A DNA stretch of 64,000 bases, taken from the NCBI GenBank assembly GCA_013911655.1, contig JACESU010000003.1, forward strand, positions 129,996 through 193,995, given 5' to 3'. Shown in pieces: positions 25,482-34,871 of this stretch (the first letter of the stretch is position 1; every line of letters begins with the position of its first letter). Under the pieces are notes generated by a model that worked only from the letters and a program-made list of their open reading frames with translations, was not told where the DNA came from and searched no databases. Made by a program: the position numbers and the translations under genes. Origin of the DNA: Alphaproteobacteria bacterium (lineage in GTDB: Bacteria > Pseudomonadota > Alphaproteobacteria > Caedimonadales > UBA1908).

Positions 25482-26372
25482 ATGGACGCTGATAACACAC
25501 GTCTGGAAATCACCTGTGATCTGGCGCGGGCCCTTGTGGCGGATCAGTTTCCTTTGGTGGCGCCTCTCCCCTTAAAGCCCGTTTCGTCTCAGGGATGGGA
25601 TAACGCAACCTTCCGTTTGGGGGACGAGTTATCTGTGAGGATTCCCACAGCAAAATGCTATGCGGCTCAGCCCCTTAAAGAACAGGAGTGGCTCCCCTTT
25701 TTATCCCCCCACCTCACAGTTCAGATCCCCCAACAAATTGCCTTGGGTCTGCCAAGTGCGCGGATTGCCTGGCACTGGTCCCTTTGTACGTGGCGAGAGG
25801 GCGCGCCCCTTCTAGATACAGACTTGTCTCAAGAGTCACGTAAAAATTTGGCTCTTGATCTGGCGCACTTTATAAAGGAGCTCCATCAGATCGAGGCTAA
25901 GGACGGGCCACCAGCAGGCCTGCATAATTTCTGGCGGGGTGGAAGCCTTTTACACTATGACACCGACGTGAAGGACGCGTTGATGGTTCTAACACTCCCC
26001 TATTCGAGGAAGACCATGCTTGCAATATGGGAAGACGCGTTATCATCTTCGTGGGAGCACCCTCCTTGTTGGGTGCACGGAGATGTAAGTGTGGGCAACC
26101 TCCTACTTCAAGACGGAAGACTTTCGGCTGTCATTGACTTTGGGTGCATGGGTGTGGGAGATCCCGCGTGTGATCTTGTTATGGCCTGGACCTATTTTAA
26201 GGGTGCCGAAACACACCTTTTCCAACACGCTTTGCCCCTTGATCGCAAGACATGGAGCCGTGCCAAGGGATGGGCTCTTTGGAAAGCACTCATCACACTT
26301 CAAGCACATGAAAAAGGCGCTCGTTTGCCGGGTATGAGTCCGTACGATACACTTGAACGCCTTATAAAATAA
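25482..26372 (+). CDS. Aminoglycoside phosphotransferase-fold kinase
   Basis: 296 residues. The protein-kinase-like APH catalytic motifs are complete: WVHGDVSVGNLLLQ (catalytic Asp and Asn) and AVIDFGCMGVGDPACDL (metal-binding Asp). The N-lobe reads GWDNATFRLGDELSVRIP with a candidate ATP Lys in RIPTAK. Aminoglycosides, choline, homoserine or other small hydroxylated substrates are all possible; family alone does not decide. It starts 6 bases after rpoN, where many proteobacteria carry hpf. Probably in the same operon. Confidence 0.88.
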   Translation: MDADNTRLEITCDLARALVADQFPLVAPLPLKPVSSQGWDNATFRLGDELSVRIPTAKCYAAQPLKEQEWLPFLSPHLTVQIPQQIALGLPSARIAWHWSLCTWREGAPLLDTDLSQESRKNLALDLAHFIKELHQIEAKDGPPAGLHNFWRGGSLLHYDTDVKDALMVLTLPYSRKTMLAIWEDALSSSWEHPPCWVHGDVSVGNLLLQDGRLSAVIDFGCMGVGDPACDLVMAWTYFKGAETHLFQHALPLDRKTWSRAKGWALWKALITLQAHEKGARLPGMSPYDTLERLIK

Positions 26373-26571
26373 GCTTTGTTCAAAGAATTAGCGTGAATAA
26401 AAATTTCTAATAGATACTTCAAGACCTTGGAGCAATTTTTCAAAAAAGAGATAAAATGGTGACCTTTTGTCAATCCTATATTAACGGGTTTTATTATGTA
26501 ATAAACGCACTCTAATAGTGATAAAAACGTGTGCTTATTGTGAATAGTGGAAGGGTTAATTTTTAGGAAAG

Positions 26572-26594
26572 AAAGGCGTGAAAAATGCCTTTTT
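26572..26594 (+). terminator. Terminator-like hairpin upstream of the GGCT-like gene
   Basis: AAAGGC (26572-26577) pairs with GCCTTT (26587-26592) and TT follows. It could end read-through from the rpoN operon or a short transcript begun in this 290-bp gap. Otherwise the gap is AT-rich with no convincing frame. Confidence 0.45.
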
Positions 26595-26662
26595 ATTAAC
26601 TCTTTCTTAATAATTGTCCCATATTTTTTCCACTGCTGGAAATCCTAGCGCTGGAGATGACG

Positions 26663-27880
26663 ATGAAAAAAACTCAACTCTTTTTGTGTCCTGTTCTTTT
26701 GATCGCGACTGCTTTTCCTGCCATGTGCTCTGTGAGTGATGAAATTCAAAGAATTTTCAGCAGTGATTCGTCGATCTCGGACAAAAGACATACGTATTCT
26801 GTGACTGATGCTCAAACAGGAGATAAGCTTGCGCGAAATCCGCTAAGCAGAAGCAATCCATATTTATCCAGGTTAGAAGAAGAGTTTATGAGGGGATGTG
26901 ACTCTCCTATGAGGCCGTCAAGTCCTTTGCCCATTGAATATGATTTTCTTGAAGTGGGTGATCTTGCAAGGCCAGGCAAAGGGGTTGTCATGCCTCCAGA
27001 AAATCGTGATCTTCTCACGTCTGCCGTAAGCGTGGCCGCTCATACAGCGCCCACGCTTCGTGAAGAAATGCTGGCGGCGATTCAAAGATACTTTGAAGAA
27101 CACAATCCGTTTTTGGCCCAAGAAGAGCGCCACACCAATACATGGCAAACCCTTGAAGATTCTCTTAAGGAGCAGCAGAAAAAAAAGTTCAAACTTATTG
27201 GTTATGGATCTCTTTTGGACCCAGCGTCTAGTCAGGAATTTCCAGAAAGAGGAAAACCCATTCTTGCCTTTGGGGTGAGGCGATTTTTTGGATTTCTTCC
27301 TGAAAAACCGGAAAATTCTCCCTTAGGGATGCCAGACGAGAGTCAAGAAAAAGCGCTCTTGCGCTTGACCGTGGAATACACAGGATCCTACGCAGATAAA
27401 ATTAATGGCCTGCTTTTAACGGTCAATTTGGGAAATGAATTTGAGGCGCTGCGCCAAAGAGAAGTAGGGTATGATTTGATCAAGGTACCTGTGGTAAGAT
27501 TTGATCCAAACAACAGCAAGAAAATGCGTGTTAAAGAGGCGTATATTTTGGCGTTGAGTAAAGATATTCTCCAAGAGACCACAGAAACAAAGCCCAAACA
27601 TTGGCCTTATGTAAACGATCCTTATACGCCCCACCTTTCTTATTTATATGTGTGCCTGAGGGGAGCCATGAAGCTTTCCCAAGATGCTCCAAAATTTGCC
27701 CACTTTCTTTCTCTTTTTTTGGAGAGTACGTATGTGAAGAATGATGAAGAAAGCACCAATTTACGGAATTGGATTCTTTCAGAATATTCAAAGAAGACTC
27801 CTGGTAATGTCACCCCCAGAAGCCATCTTCAACAACTTAAGAAAGAGTGGAAAATAAAGAAAGTTTCCTCAGAGCAATAA
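26663..27880 (+). CDS. Exported gamma-glutamylcyclotransferase-like protein
   Basis: 405 residues from the ATG with GGAG six bases upstream. A signal peptide is clear (MKKTQLF, hydrophobic core, cleavage near residue 22-24). Residues about 176-330 carry the hallmarks of the GGCT/AIG2 fold: IGYGSLLDP (substrate-binding YGSL loop, residues 181-184) and REVGYDLIKVPV, with E267 at the catalytic acid position, plus GLLLTV before it. Characterised relatives release 5-oxoproline from gamma-glutamyl amines or glutathione, usually in the cytoplasm. Here the enzyme would be exported and carries about 170 unassigned residues in front. Export is inferred from the signal; substrate unknown. Confidence 0.7.
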   Translation: MKKTQLFLCPVLLIATAFPAMCSVSDEIQRIFSSDSSISDKRHTYSVTDAQTGDKLARNPLSRSNPYLSRLEEEFMRGCDSPMRPSSPLPIEYDFLEVGDLARPGKGVVMPPENRDLLTSAVSVAAHTAPTLREEMLAAIQRYFEEHNPFLAQEERHTNTWQTLEDSLKEQQKKKFKLIGYGSLLDPASSQEFPERGKPILAFGVRRFFGFLPEKPENSPLGMPDESQEKALLRLTVEYTGSYADKINGLLLTVNLGNEFEALRQREVGYDLIKVPVVRFDPNNSKKMRVKEAYILALSKDILQETTETKPKHWPYVNDPYTPHLSYLYVCLRGAMKLSQDAPKFAHFLSLFLESTYVKNDEESTNLRNWILSEYSKKTPGNVTPRSHLQQLKKEWKIKKVSSEQ

Positions 27881-28136
27881 AATGGCATATTCCAACGATC
27901 GATAAACCATTTTGCTCGGAAAGTGTACACACGAGATATGCTGAGGACATATACAAAATGGCGCTTTATCTCAAGGTCGTTTCTTAAAGCGTCCATGTAG
28001 TTGGGCTAGATTTTCTTAACATGTAAAATGACTAAAGAGATCCTGTCCGGTTACAAGAAGAAATAAATACGTTTAAAGTAAAAAACTGAATTGTGGACTA
28101 GATCTCTTTAAGAGCGTCTCATAAAAGAAAGCCCCC

Positions 28137-28160
28137 TAAAAAGGGGGCTTTGAGGTCAAC
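28137..28160. terminator. Bidirectional terminator
   Basis: AAAGCCCCCT-AAAA-AGGGGGCTTT, with T-rich runs on the minus-strand side (TTTCTTTTA). It lies 12 bases past the stop of the OmpA-family gene, so it mainly serves that gene; the GGCT-like gene ends 257 bases to the left. Confidence 0.8.
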
Positions 28161-28171
28161 GTATATATTTT

Positions 28172-28987
28172 TTAGTGTAGTTGAATGTCAACGCGGCGGT
28201 TCTTTGGTACCACCTCGCGGCCGTCTGCTTCACCAGCGCCCACTGCAACGATACGCTTTGCCTCAACGCCCATTTTTACAAGGGCATCACGCACAGCGTT
28301 CGCACGGTTTTGTGATAGAAGCAGGTTATGCTTACGTCCACCCATAGCATCGGCATGACCTGTGACAAGAACCGTACGTAGGTTCATGTTCTTAGCAGCT
28401 TTAGCAACGTTGGAGAGCTTGCTTTCCGCGTCCTTGGAAAGAACAGAGCTGTTCATCTCGAACATAACAGAAAATGTTGGAGATTGCTTTTGGATGGCTT
28501 CTTCAAGATGGCGAAGACCGTTCATAAAGCCTGTCCAGCAGCGTGCTTGTTCTGGTCGGCCCGCATTCTCTTCTTGCTCTTGCACAGCGCAGTCATAGGA
28601 TACTTGTGTGCGAGCTGCGATATCTGGAGCCACATTACGGCCATTGTTATCGAGGGCAAAAGTCAAACGCTCACGCGCATCGAGGAAGCGAGGAAGCTCA
28701 GACTCTGGGATGTCCCAATCATTGGGATTTTCTGGGAGCACGTTAAGACCGGTTGAGGCTTGAAGCCCTTTAACGGCAAAGTGCTGTGCATCAATAAAGT
28801 CGTTATATTCGCGAGATTCGCGCTTGGCGTAAAGCTCATATTCCTTGGCGAGTTGATCCGCAAAAGCAAGACCGTCAAGGGGGGCTCTTTCCAATTCGCT
28901 AATCGTATTTTCGGCACAACCTGAGATAAAAACGGTAGTGGCCACAACGGCAAACCCTACCACCCAAGACTTCTTAGTACGTTCCAT
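28172..28987 (-). CDS. OmpA-family peptidoglycan-binding lipoprotein
   Basis: 271 residues. Lipobox FISGC (Cys24) after a short signal peptide. The middle part (about 30-165) is helical with two cysteines (SYDCA and ARCW). Residues about 170-271 form the OmpA C-terminal domain: SVMFEMNSSVLSKDAESKLS, VTGHADAMGGRKHNLLLSQNRANAV, and NRRVDIQLH, which binds meso-diaminopimelate of peptidoglycan. It probably tethers the outer membrane to the wall as Pal does; the N-terminal part is not that of canonical Pal. AGGGAG upstream. Monocistronic with a strong terminator. Confidence 0.88.
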   Translation of the reverse strand: MERTKKSWVVGFAVVATTVFISGCAENTISELERAPLDGLAFADQLAKEYELYAKRESREYNDFIDAQHFAVKGLQASTGLNVLPENPNDWDIPESELPRFLDARERLTFALDNNGRNVAPDIAARTQVSYDCAVQEQEENAGRPEQARCWTGFMNGLRHLEEAIQKQSPTFSVMFEMNSSVLSKDAESKLSNVAKAAKNMNLRTVLVTGHADAMGGRKHNLLLSQNRANAVRDALVKMGVEAKRIVAVGAGEADGREVVPKNRRVDIQLH

Positions 28988-29389
28988 ATTCTTGTTACTC
29001 CCTTATTTGTTTTATCGGCAACATCCCTAGTGAATCAGAATTTTCTCGAAGCCACAATAACTCAAACACTTTAACTTAAATTTTTTTTACAAGAAGTTAC
29101 GGTGGCCACAAAAAAAGTCATCATAAGGTGACACGGAATAGTTAAAATTCCCTTAACTTTTGAGAGAGTTGAAAGGTGATTTTCTTTTAATAGAACCGGA
29201 TATGGGGAAATATTATCAAGCGACCATTGGCTTACTTCCTAATAAGGGAGCGATGAGATTGATGCCTCTTAATAAAATGAAATCAGGAAAGATGGTTTTA
29301 TGCCTTTCTCTCCTGACTTTGTTGAGTATTGAATTTTAAGATTTTTTTGTCTTCATGGAGTGTTTTAATGATCTCTTCTAAAAACGAAT
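28988..29389. other. 402-bp intergenic region
   Basis: AT-rich divergent/terminal region between the OmpA-lipoprotein start and the small coiled-coil gene stop. It must hold the promoter of the lipoprotein gene (minus strand), but no box pair is convincing. The only candidate gene is a 28-codon frame at 29253-29339. No repeat or clear hairpin seen. Confidence 0.6.
29253..29339 (+). CDS. Possible 28-residue hydrophobic peptide
   Basis: A short frame (MRLMPLNKMKSGKMVLCLSL...) with AAGGGAGCG directly before the ATG; the spacing is too tight for a good ribosome site. The C-terminal half is hydrophobic and could be a membrane peptide or signal-like segment. Codon evidence is too short to judge. 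Listed because the gap is otherwise empty. Confidence 0.2.
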   Translation: MRLMPLNKMKSGKMVLCLSLLTLLSIEF

Positions 29390-29629
29390 TCACTTTTCAT
29401 TGGTTTGAATTCTTCTAAGATATTGACCAAACATCCACTTTGTCGTGTCAGGAATGTTGCGAGAAAATACATTGCTTTTTTGTGTGTGAGCATCATATTG
29501 TTCCTGATCGTCAGCAAGTTGTTGATGCGCCTTCGTAAGGGACGCCTCATGTCGACTAATCATTTGCTCGACTATTTGCAATTTCTTCATTTGGCGCGCT
29601 TGAAAATCTAGAGATATATTGATCAACAT
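29390..29629 (-). CDS. Small coiled-coil protein, unknown function
   Basis: 79 residues from the ATG at 29629, which has AGGAG seven bases upstream. The frame stays open to a GTG at 29749, but that extension runs through a strong terminator hairpin and has no ribosome site, so it is not used. Residues about 8-50 are heptad-like and Gln/Lys-rich (QMKKLQIVEQMISRHEASLTK), predicting a coiled coil. No family recognised. It follows a degenerate GGDEF gene on the same strand. Confidence 0.6.
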   Translation of the reverse strand: MLINISLDFQARQMKKLQIVEQMISRHEASLTKAHQQLADDQEQYDAHTQKSNVFSRNIPDTTKWMFGQYLRRIQTNEK

Positions 29630-29666
29630 ATCTTGCTCCTGAGACCCTTGAGAAGATAACCTTTTT

Positions 29667-29709
29667 GAAAACGCCAGTCTTGGATCTGTTGACGATCCAA
29701 GACTGGCGT
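29667..29709 (-). terminator. Terminator with perfect 16-bp stem after the degenerate GGDEF gene
   Basis: ACGCCAGTCTTGGATC (29671-29686) and its exact complement (29694-29709) enclose a 7-base loop; on the minus strand TTTT follows. It lies 15 bases past the stop of the GGDEF-like gene (29724) and before the ATG at 29629. Confidence 0.8.
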
Positions 29710-29723
29710 ACAAAAGAGATTCC

Positions 29724-30677
29724 TTACTGAGTACGCCTTGTGGAGGCACGGTTCAAAGGAGTTGCGGCGGCCGGAAGGCTTTCTCCATAAGGGGTCCAAG
29801 CAGCCCCGATGCCCTTATTGGCTTGAGCTTCGAACAGGAACTGTTCTGCCTTTAGCATCACAACCTCTGCCGTTAATTGGTGGTCGGGAAAAACAAGCCC
29901 GCCTGCAGAAAGGCACAAGGTTAGGTCACCTGCGCTGGTGCTAAGAGGGGTTGCTTCGATGATACGTGTGAGACGGTCAGCAGTTCTGACGATCCCCCAT
30001 CTGTCACAGTCTTGAAGCACAACCCCAAGACAGCTGCTGCTGGTACGCCCTATGGCGTCATTGAAGCGAATCTCCTGACGCAGACGCTCACTCGCTCCTT
30101 TGAAAAGCTCTTTCATAAGGGTATAGCCGTACTTGGCATTCAGGTAGGTTAAACGATCAATGCTCACGGCAAGATAGGCACCTGAAATGCCGGAATAGGC
30201 CGTCTGTTCAATGAGAGAGGCTAGATTTTCATAGAGAACCTCTTTGTGAGGGTATCCCGTGAGGGCGTCATAGCCCCTTGGCAATGAGTTCTCATCTTCA
30301 TCCGCAATAACGGAAGTTGCATCCAGAAAACGAAGCGCTCCTTTGAGATAAAGGGGTTCACCTCGCTCAAATACAAGGCGTCCTTCTTCTTTGACAAGGG
30401 TATGTTCATAGTGCGGTAAATCAAGTGTGTACTGGCAGACATAGACGCCGTCTATGTGGTGGCGTGCCTCGTCAATGGCCTTCATGCGCGTTTCAAACGC
30501 CTCGATACCCAGTAGGTTATGGTAGCTTCCTCCTGAAACAAGAGGAATATCGGGGCTAATGAGACGGCTGACAGGTCCTGTCCAATGGATGCGATCATCC
30601 TTGAGAGACCACTCGAAACTTAGTTCACCGTACATTTTTAACAAATCAAGAGGTTCTAATTTTTGTGCTCGTTCCAT
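29724..30677 (-). CDS. PAS plus degenerate GGDEF-domain protein
   Basis: 317 residues. Residues about 15-120 are PAS-like (FEWSLKDDRIHWTGPVSRLI...). Residues about 135-300 follow the GGDEF fold: GYDALTGYPHKEVLYENL, AVSIDRLTYLNAKYGYTLM, but the GGDEF loop itself is replaced by RTSSSCLG and the metal Asp region by SIDR. Diguanylate cyclase activity is therefore unlikely; such proteins often bind nucleotide or act as scaffolds. No EAL domain follows. AGGAG seven bases before the ATG supports the start. Confidence 0.78.
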   Translation of the reverse strand: MERAQKLEPLDLLKMYGELSFEWSLKDDRIHWTGPVSRLISPDIPLVSGGSYHNLLGIEAFETRMKAIDEARHHIDGVYVCQYTLDLPHYEHTLVKEEGRLVFERGEPLYLKGALRFLDATSVIADEDENSLPRGYDALTGYPHKEVLYENLASLIEQTAYSGISGAYLAVSIDRLTYLNAKYGYTLMKELFKGASERLRQEIRFNDAIGRTSSSCLGVVLQDCDRWGIVRTADRLTRIIEATPLSTSAGDLTLCLSAGGLVFPDHQLTAEVVMLKAEQFLFEAQANKGIGAAWTPYGESLPAAATPLNRASTRRTQ

Positions 30678-30870
30678 GGCATCTCTCCTGTTTTGTCGAC
30701 CTGATCACCCAACCTACATCATCAGTATAGACAAAGAACGTTTCAAAGCTGTTAAGATTTTCCTGCAGATTCCTGAATGTGAAAAAAATAAAATTAACGG
30801 GCCTGTTAATTTTTTTTAAATAATTTTCGAAATAATGAACTTGTCATAAAGACATTATTCGGAGGATTTT

Positions 30871-31545
30871 ATGGTTAGAAGTTTTATTTTTGGGTTAACG
30901 AGCGTACTTTTTTTTGTAAGTTTTTCTTATGCCAGTAGCCTAAGCCAGCCGAGTCTTGCAGAGTTGTATGAGCAATTTGATCAAGAGCTTTCCTACAAAC
31001 CAATCCCCATGCCTATTCCCACGCCTGTCCCCGTGGACGGGTCTGTTGCGTCGGATGCACCCTCAGCGGCCGTACCGTCGGCTGTGAAACCGGTCGCTCA
31101 GCTTCATAAAATGGATCAAGATGTACACAAATTTAATGTACAAGGCATTAAAAAAGGAGATTTTGTGCGGGCGATTTTACCTTTTGACACAGAAACATCA
31201 GAAGATTTAACAGCGGACGCCGTGTGGACCGCGTGCGAAAAAGAAGAAGGCATGACCGCGCCCACCATTGCGCCAAAAAAAGCAACGTTTCAAAATTCTT
31301 TCAATATCTTAAAGCAGCATATAAGAGTCTCTGCCATTGAGGCATCGGAGACGCAGCTTCCTGTAGAAAAAATTCTATCAAGGGTGTGGTATCTGATTCT
31401 TCTTGAGGAAAATGAGGCAGAGCGCATCTCAAAACTAGATGGGCTTTGCCAGGTGATGTGCGATCATCTTGGGTGTTACCAAGGGTACGCGGGGCGCATC
31501 GCCCACCTTTACATCACCTGGATGCGCTCGCATTTAGGGTTTTAG
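30871..31545 (+). CDS. Exported protein with proline-rich segment, unknown function
   Basis: 224 residues. GGAGG precedes the ATG. A signal peptide ([15 protein letters not shown], cleavage near residue 21) is followed by a proline repeat ([12 protein letters not shown], residues 44-55), an Ala/Pro/Val linker to about 75, and a mainly helical C-terminal part with a cysteine cluster ([10 protein letters not shown]) near residues 195-205. No family recognised. Its stop shares the bases TTAG with the convergent gatB stop. Confidence 0.72.
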   Translation: MVRSFIFGLTSVLFFVSFSYASSLSQPSLAELYEQFDQELSYKPIPMPIPTPVPVDGSVASDAPSAAVPSAVKPVAQLHKMDQDVHKFNVQGIKKGDFVRAILPFDTETSEDLTADAVWTACEKEEGMTAPTIAPKKATFQNSFNILKQHIRVSAIEASETQLPVEKILSRVWYLILLEENEAERISKLDGLCQVMCDHLGCYQGYAGRIAHLYITWMRSHLGF

Positions 31546-33026
31546 GACGAAAGCTTTTTTAAAAGCACGTCGTTCACCAGGGCAGGGTTCGCCTTGCCCG
31601 CCATTTGCTTCATGACTTGACCCACAAAAAATCCAAAAAGCTTGTCTTTACCAGAGCGGTATTCGGCAACCTTATCAGCGTTGGCCACCAGAATCGCGTC
31701 AATCACGCCTTCGATGGCACCGGTATCGCTGACCTGCTCAAGCCCTTTTTCCTTTACAATGTCTTGGGGCGCCTTGCCTGACTCCCACATAAACGCAAAC
31801 ACGTCCTTGGCAATTTTGCCCGAGATTACGTCCTTTTGAATGAGGGTAATCAGCCCGGCAAAGTGAGCTGGGGTGACTTTTGACTCAGTAATGGTCAGGC
31901 CGTCTTTGTTCAAGGCGGCAAAAAGCTCGGTCATCATCCAGTTCGCCAGCATTTTAGAGGGGGCGGCGTCCTTTGTGTCTAGGGCCGCAAGGGCGGCCTC
32001 GAAAAAGTCAGAAATTTCCGTTTCAGAGGTGAGAACGGCTGCGTCATATGAGGCAATGCCGTAATCAGCTACAAAGCGGTTTTTCTTGGCGTCTGGAAGC
32101 TCTGGCAGGGAGGCTTTAAGGCTCTCCACAAGGGCTGCCTCCACCACGAGGGGGGGGAGGTTAGGATCAGGAAAATAGCGGTAATCATGGGCGTCTTCTT
32201 TCGAGCGCATGCTACGGGTAATGCCGCGCGCCGCATCAAACAGACGCGTTTCTTGATCAACGGTCCCGCCACTTTCCAAAATCTCGCGCTGTCTTGCGAT
32301 TTCATACAGAATCGCTTGTCCCATAAAACGAACAGAGTTCACGTTCTTGATTTCGGCGCGTGTGCCGTAAGGTGCGCCGGGTTTCCTGAGGGAAATGTTC
32401 ACATCCGCGCGCATGGAACCCTGTTCCATGTTGCCATCACACGTACCAAGGCAGCGCAGGAGGGCGCGCAGCTTTTTCACATATGCTTGGGCTTCCTCGG
32501 CGCTACGCATATCGGGTTTGCTGACAATCTCCATGAGAGCAACACCTGCGCGGTTCAGATCGATATGGCTTTTATCAGGGCGCTGATCATGCATGCTTTT
32601 GCCGGCGTCTTGCTCGAGATGAAGGCGCTCGATCCCGATGCGTTTTGTGTGACCGTCCGCGTCTTCGATATCAAGATATCCTTCGCCAACAATGGGGTGT
32701 TTGTATTGGGAAATCTGGTACCCCTGGGGCAGGTCTGCGTAAAAATAGTTCTTGCGGTCAAAGACAGAAAATAGGTGAATCTCGGCATTCAAGCCAAGTC
32801 CCGTTTTAATGGCTTGCTCGACACAAAACCGGTTAATGACGGGCAGGGTGCCAGGAAGGGCCGCATCCACAAAGCATACTTGGGTATTGGGCATGGCACC
32901 AAAGGTTGTAGCAGACCCCGAAAAGAGCTTAGCCTCGGACGAGATTTGAGCGTGGACCTCAAGGCCAATGACAACTTCCCAGGGGCCTGCGGCTTGGGTG
33001 TGGGCAGCTGAAAAAGAAGAGGTCAT
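31542..33026 (-). CDS. gatB: Asp-tRNA(Asn)/Glu-tRNA(Gln) amidotransferase subunit B
   Basis: 494 residues. The kinase-like catalytic part carries [54 protein letters not shown] and MRADVNISL; the C-terminal YqeY-like domain follows. With GatA and GatC it converts misacylated Glu-tRNA(Gln) and/or Asp-tRNA(Asn) to the amide forms. GGAG seven bases before the ATG; four-base overlap with gatA. Last gene of gatC-gatA-gatB. Confidence 0.97.
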   Translation of the reverse strand: MTSSFSAAHTQAAGPWEVVIGLEVHAQISSEAKLFSGSATTFGAMPNTQVCFVDAALPGTLPVINRFCVEQAIKTGLGLNAEIHLFSVFDRKNYFYADLPQGYQISQYKHPIVGEGYLDIEDADGHTKRIGIERLHLEQDAGKSMHDQRPDKSHIDLNRAGVALMEIVSKPDMRSAEEAQAYVKKLRALLRCLGTCDGNMEQGSMRADVNISLRKPGAPYGTRAEIKNVNSVRFMGQAILYEIARQREILESGGTVDQETRLFDAARGITRSMRSKEDAHDYRYFPDPNLPPLVVEAALVESLKASLPELPDAKKNRFVADYGIASYDAAVLTSETEISDFFEAALAALDTKDAAPSKMLANWMMTELFAALNKDGLTITESKVTPAHFAGLITLIQKDVISGKIAKDVFAFMWESGKAPQDIVKEKGLEQVSDTGAIEGVIDAILVANADKVAEYRSGKDKLFGFFVGQVMKQMAGKANPALVNDVLLKKLSS

Positions 33027-34495
33027 TGTGAGACTCCATCAAAAGGGGTGAAGTTGGCCGCACGCTCAAGGGCGTAGGCGGCGCGCAAAACAGTTTCATC
33101 GCCAAAGGCGGGCCCAATCAGCTGTAGTCCTAGGGGGAGTCCTTCAGCTGTATGACCCCCAGGCACTGAAATGGCCGGCAGCCCTGCAATGTTGGCAGGA
33201 ACAGTTAAGACGTCATTCATGAACATACTGACGGGGTCTTTGGGCTCTTCACCAAAAGCAAAGGCAGGGGTCGGCGTTGTGGGCGCCAAGATCACATCAA
33301 CGTCCTTGAAGACCGTCGCAAACTCCTGGGAAATGAGGCGCCTAATTTTTTGGGCCTTAAGATAATACGCATCGTAATAGCCAGCCGACAAAACGTAGGT
33401 GCCTACAAGAATACGCCTTGTGACTTCTTCACCAAAGCCCTCGCCCCGGGTGCGCTCGTACATGTCGTCAAGGGTTTCGCCGTCCACCCGCAGGCCGTAT
33501 CTAACGCCGTCAAAACGAGCAAGGTTAGAAGACGCTTCGGCAGGAGCCAGAATATAATAAACAGGAAGCGCGTATTTGGTGTGGGGAAGGCGTACCGGGA
33601 CACAAGTCGCTCCTGCCTCTTCAAGCCACGCGCGCCCCTTTTCCCAAAGCGCCGTAATTTCAGGGTTAAGGCCGTCCACTTGATAATCTTCAGGAATCCC
33701 GATGCGAAGGCCCTTCACGCCCTTTTTTAAGGCAGCCAAGAAATCGGGCACAGCCTTGTTCAAAGAGGTTGCATCCTTGGGATCATGACCAGCCGTCACG
33801 CGCAGCATGAGAGCCGCGTCTTCGACTGTGCGGGTCAAGGGGCCTGCCTGATCAAGGGAGGAGGCGAAGGCCACCATGCCGTAACGAGAGCAAAGACCAT
33901 AGGTCGGCTTCATTCCCACAATGCCGCAAAAGGCAGCAGGTTGGCGAATGGATCCACCCGTATCTGAACCCGTGGCGATAAGGGCTGATTTGGCGGCAAT
34001 GGCAGCCGCAGAGCCACCCGACGAACCGCCCGGGACAAAACGGCGCGTGTCGCCCGGCAAGGTCAGGGGGCTGAGGACTTTACCATAAGCACTTGTCAGG
34101 TTTGCTGATCCCATGGCAAATTCATCCATGTTGGTTTTACCCAGCATGACGGCACCCGCGTCCCATAATTTTTGGGTGACGGTCGATTCAAAGGGAGACT
34201 TGTATCCTTCAAGCATTTTAGAAGCAGCCGTTGTGTGGCCCTCGAGGGTGCAAAAAAGATCTTTGACGGCAACGGGCACGCCTTCAAGGTCAAGGGCATC
34301 ACCTTTAGCAAGGCGCGCGTCACTGGCGGCAGCACCCTTAAGGGCCACCTCAGGCGTTTCCTCAAGATAAGCATTAAGCTCGCGCGTTTCTTCCATGCGC
34401 TTGAGATAGGCTTTGGTCAACTCGGTTGCAGAAAAATCTTTACGGCGAAGCCCCGTTTGAATGTCGGTCAGGCTTTTAGAAATAAGGTCAGTCAT
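33023..34495 (-). CDS. gatA: Asp-tRNA(Asn)/Glu-tRNA(Gln) amidotransferase subunit A
   Basis: 490 residues, amidase-signature enzyme that supplies ammonia from glutamine. The Ser-cisSer-Lys triad region is visible: VAVKDLF (Lys), [13 protein letters not shown], and [21 protein letters not shown] is five bases upstream of the ATG. Second gene of the operon, 8 bases after gatC. Confidence 0.97.
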   Translation of the reverse strand: MTDLISKSLTDIQTGLRRKDFSATELTKAYLKRMEETRELNAYLEETPEVALKGAAASDARLAKGDALDLEGVPVAVKDLFCTLEGHTTAASKMLEGYKSPFESTVTQKLWDAGAVMLGKTNMDEFAMGSANLTSAYGKVLSPLTLPGDTRRFVPGGSSGGSAAAIAAKSALIATGSDTGGSIRQPAAFCGIVGMKPTYGLCSRYGMVAFASSLDQAGPLTRTVEDAALMLRVTAGHDPKDATSLNKAVPDFLAALKKGVKGLRIGIPEDYQVDGLNPEITALWEKGRAWLEEAGATCVPVRLPHTKYALPVYYILAPAEASSNLARFDGVRYGLRVDGETLDDMYERTRGEGFGEEVTRRILVGTYVLSAGYYDAYYLKAQKIRRLISQEFATVFKDVDVILAPTTPTPAFAFGEEPKDPVSMFMNDVLTVPANIAGLPAISVPGGHTAEGLPLGLQLIGPAFGDETVLRAAYALERAANFTPFDGVSQ

Positions 34496-34503
34496 AATGG
34501 CTC

Positions 34504-34791
34504 CTATCCCACTACTTTGGGGACGACGTACATATCAAGTTCTTTTTCAGGGGCGTTGGCAAGGACAGCCGCGACTACGCTTGGTTCTGTCACGATGTCG
34601 TCCACTTGAGGCATGTGATCAAGATGCACGCTAAACATGGGTTCGACGTTTTGCGTGTCGACTTCTTCGAGCATGGAAATCCAATCAAGGATGCGGTTGA
34701 GGCGCTCTTCATAGGCGAGGATGTCTTTTTCATCCAATTTGATGCGGGCAAGACGTGCGACCTTTACAACGGTCTCGTGGTCAATGGACAT
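34504..34791 (-). CDS. gatC: Asp-tRNA(Asn)/Glu-tRNA(Gln) amidotransferase subunit C
   Basis: 95 residues, normal for GatC, the belt-like subunit that holds GatA to GatB. Conserved [14 protein letters not shown] opening, [16 protein letters not shown], and the Pro-containing C-terminal part ([14 protein letters not shown]). GAGG eight bases before the ATG; first gene of the operon. Confidence 0.95.
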   Translation of the reverse strand: MSIDHETVVKVARLARIKLDEKDILAYEERLNRILDWISMLEEVDTQNVEPMFSVHLDHMPQVDDIVTEPSVVAAVLANAPEKELDMYVVPKVVG

Positions 34792-34871
34792 GGGGTATCC
34801 TCATTTTTTATCATCCTCTCACCATAGGCAAATAAAGGGATTTTGCAAGAGGTTTGCGCGGTGGGGCGTGC

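Noticed and set aside
32187-32774. 195-codon frame antisense to gatB
   Set aside because: Composition and position are those of an antisense shadow of a conserved gene.
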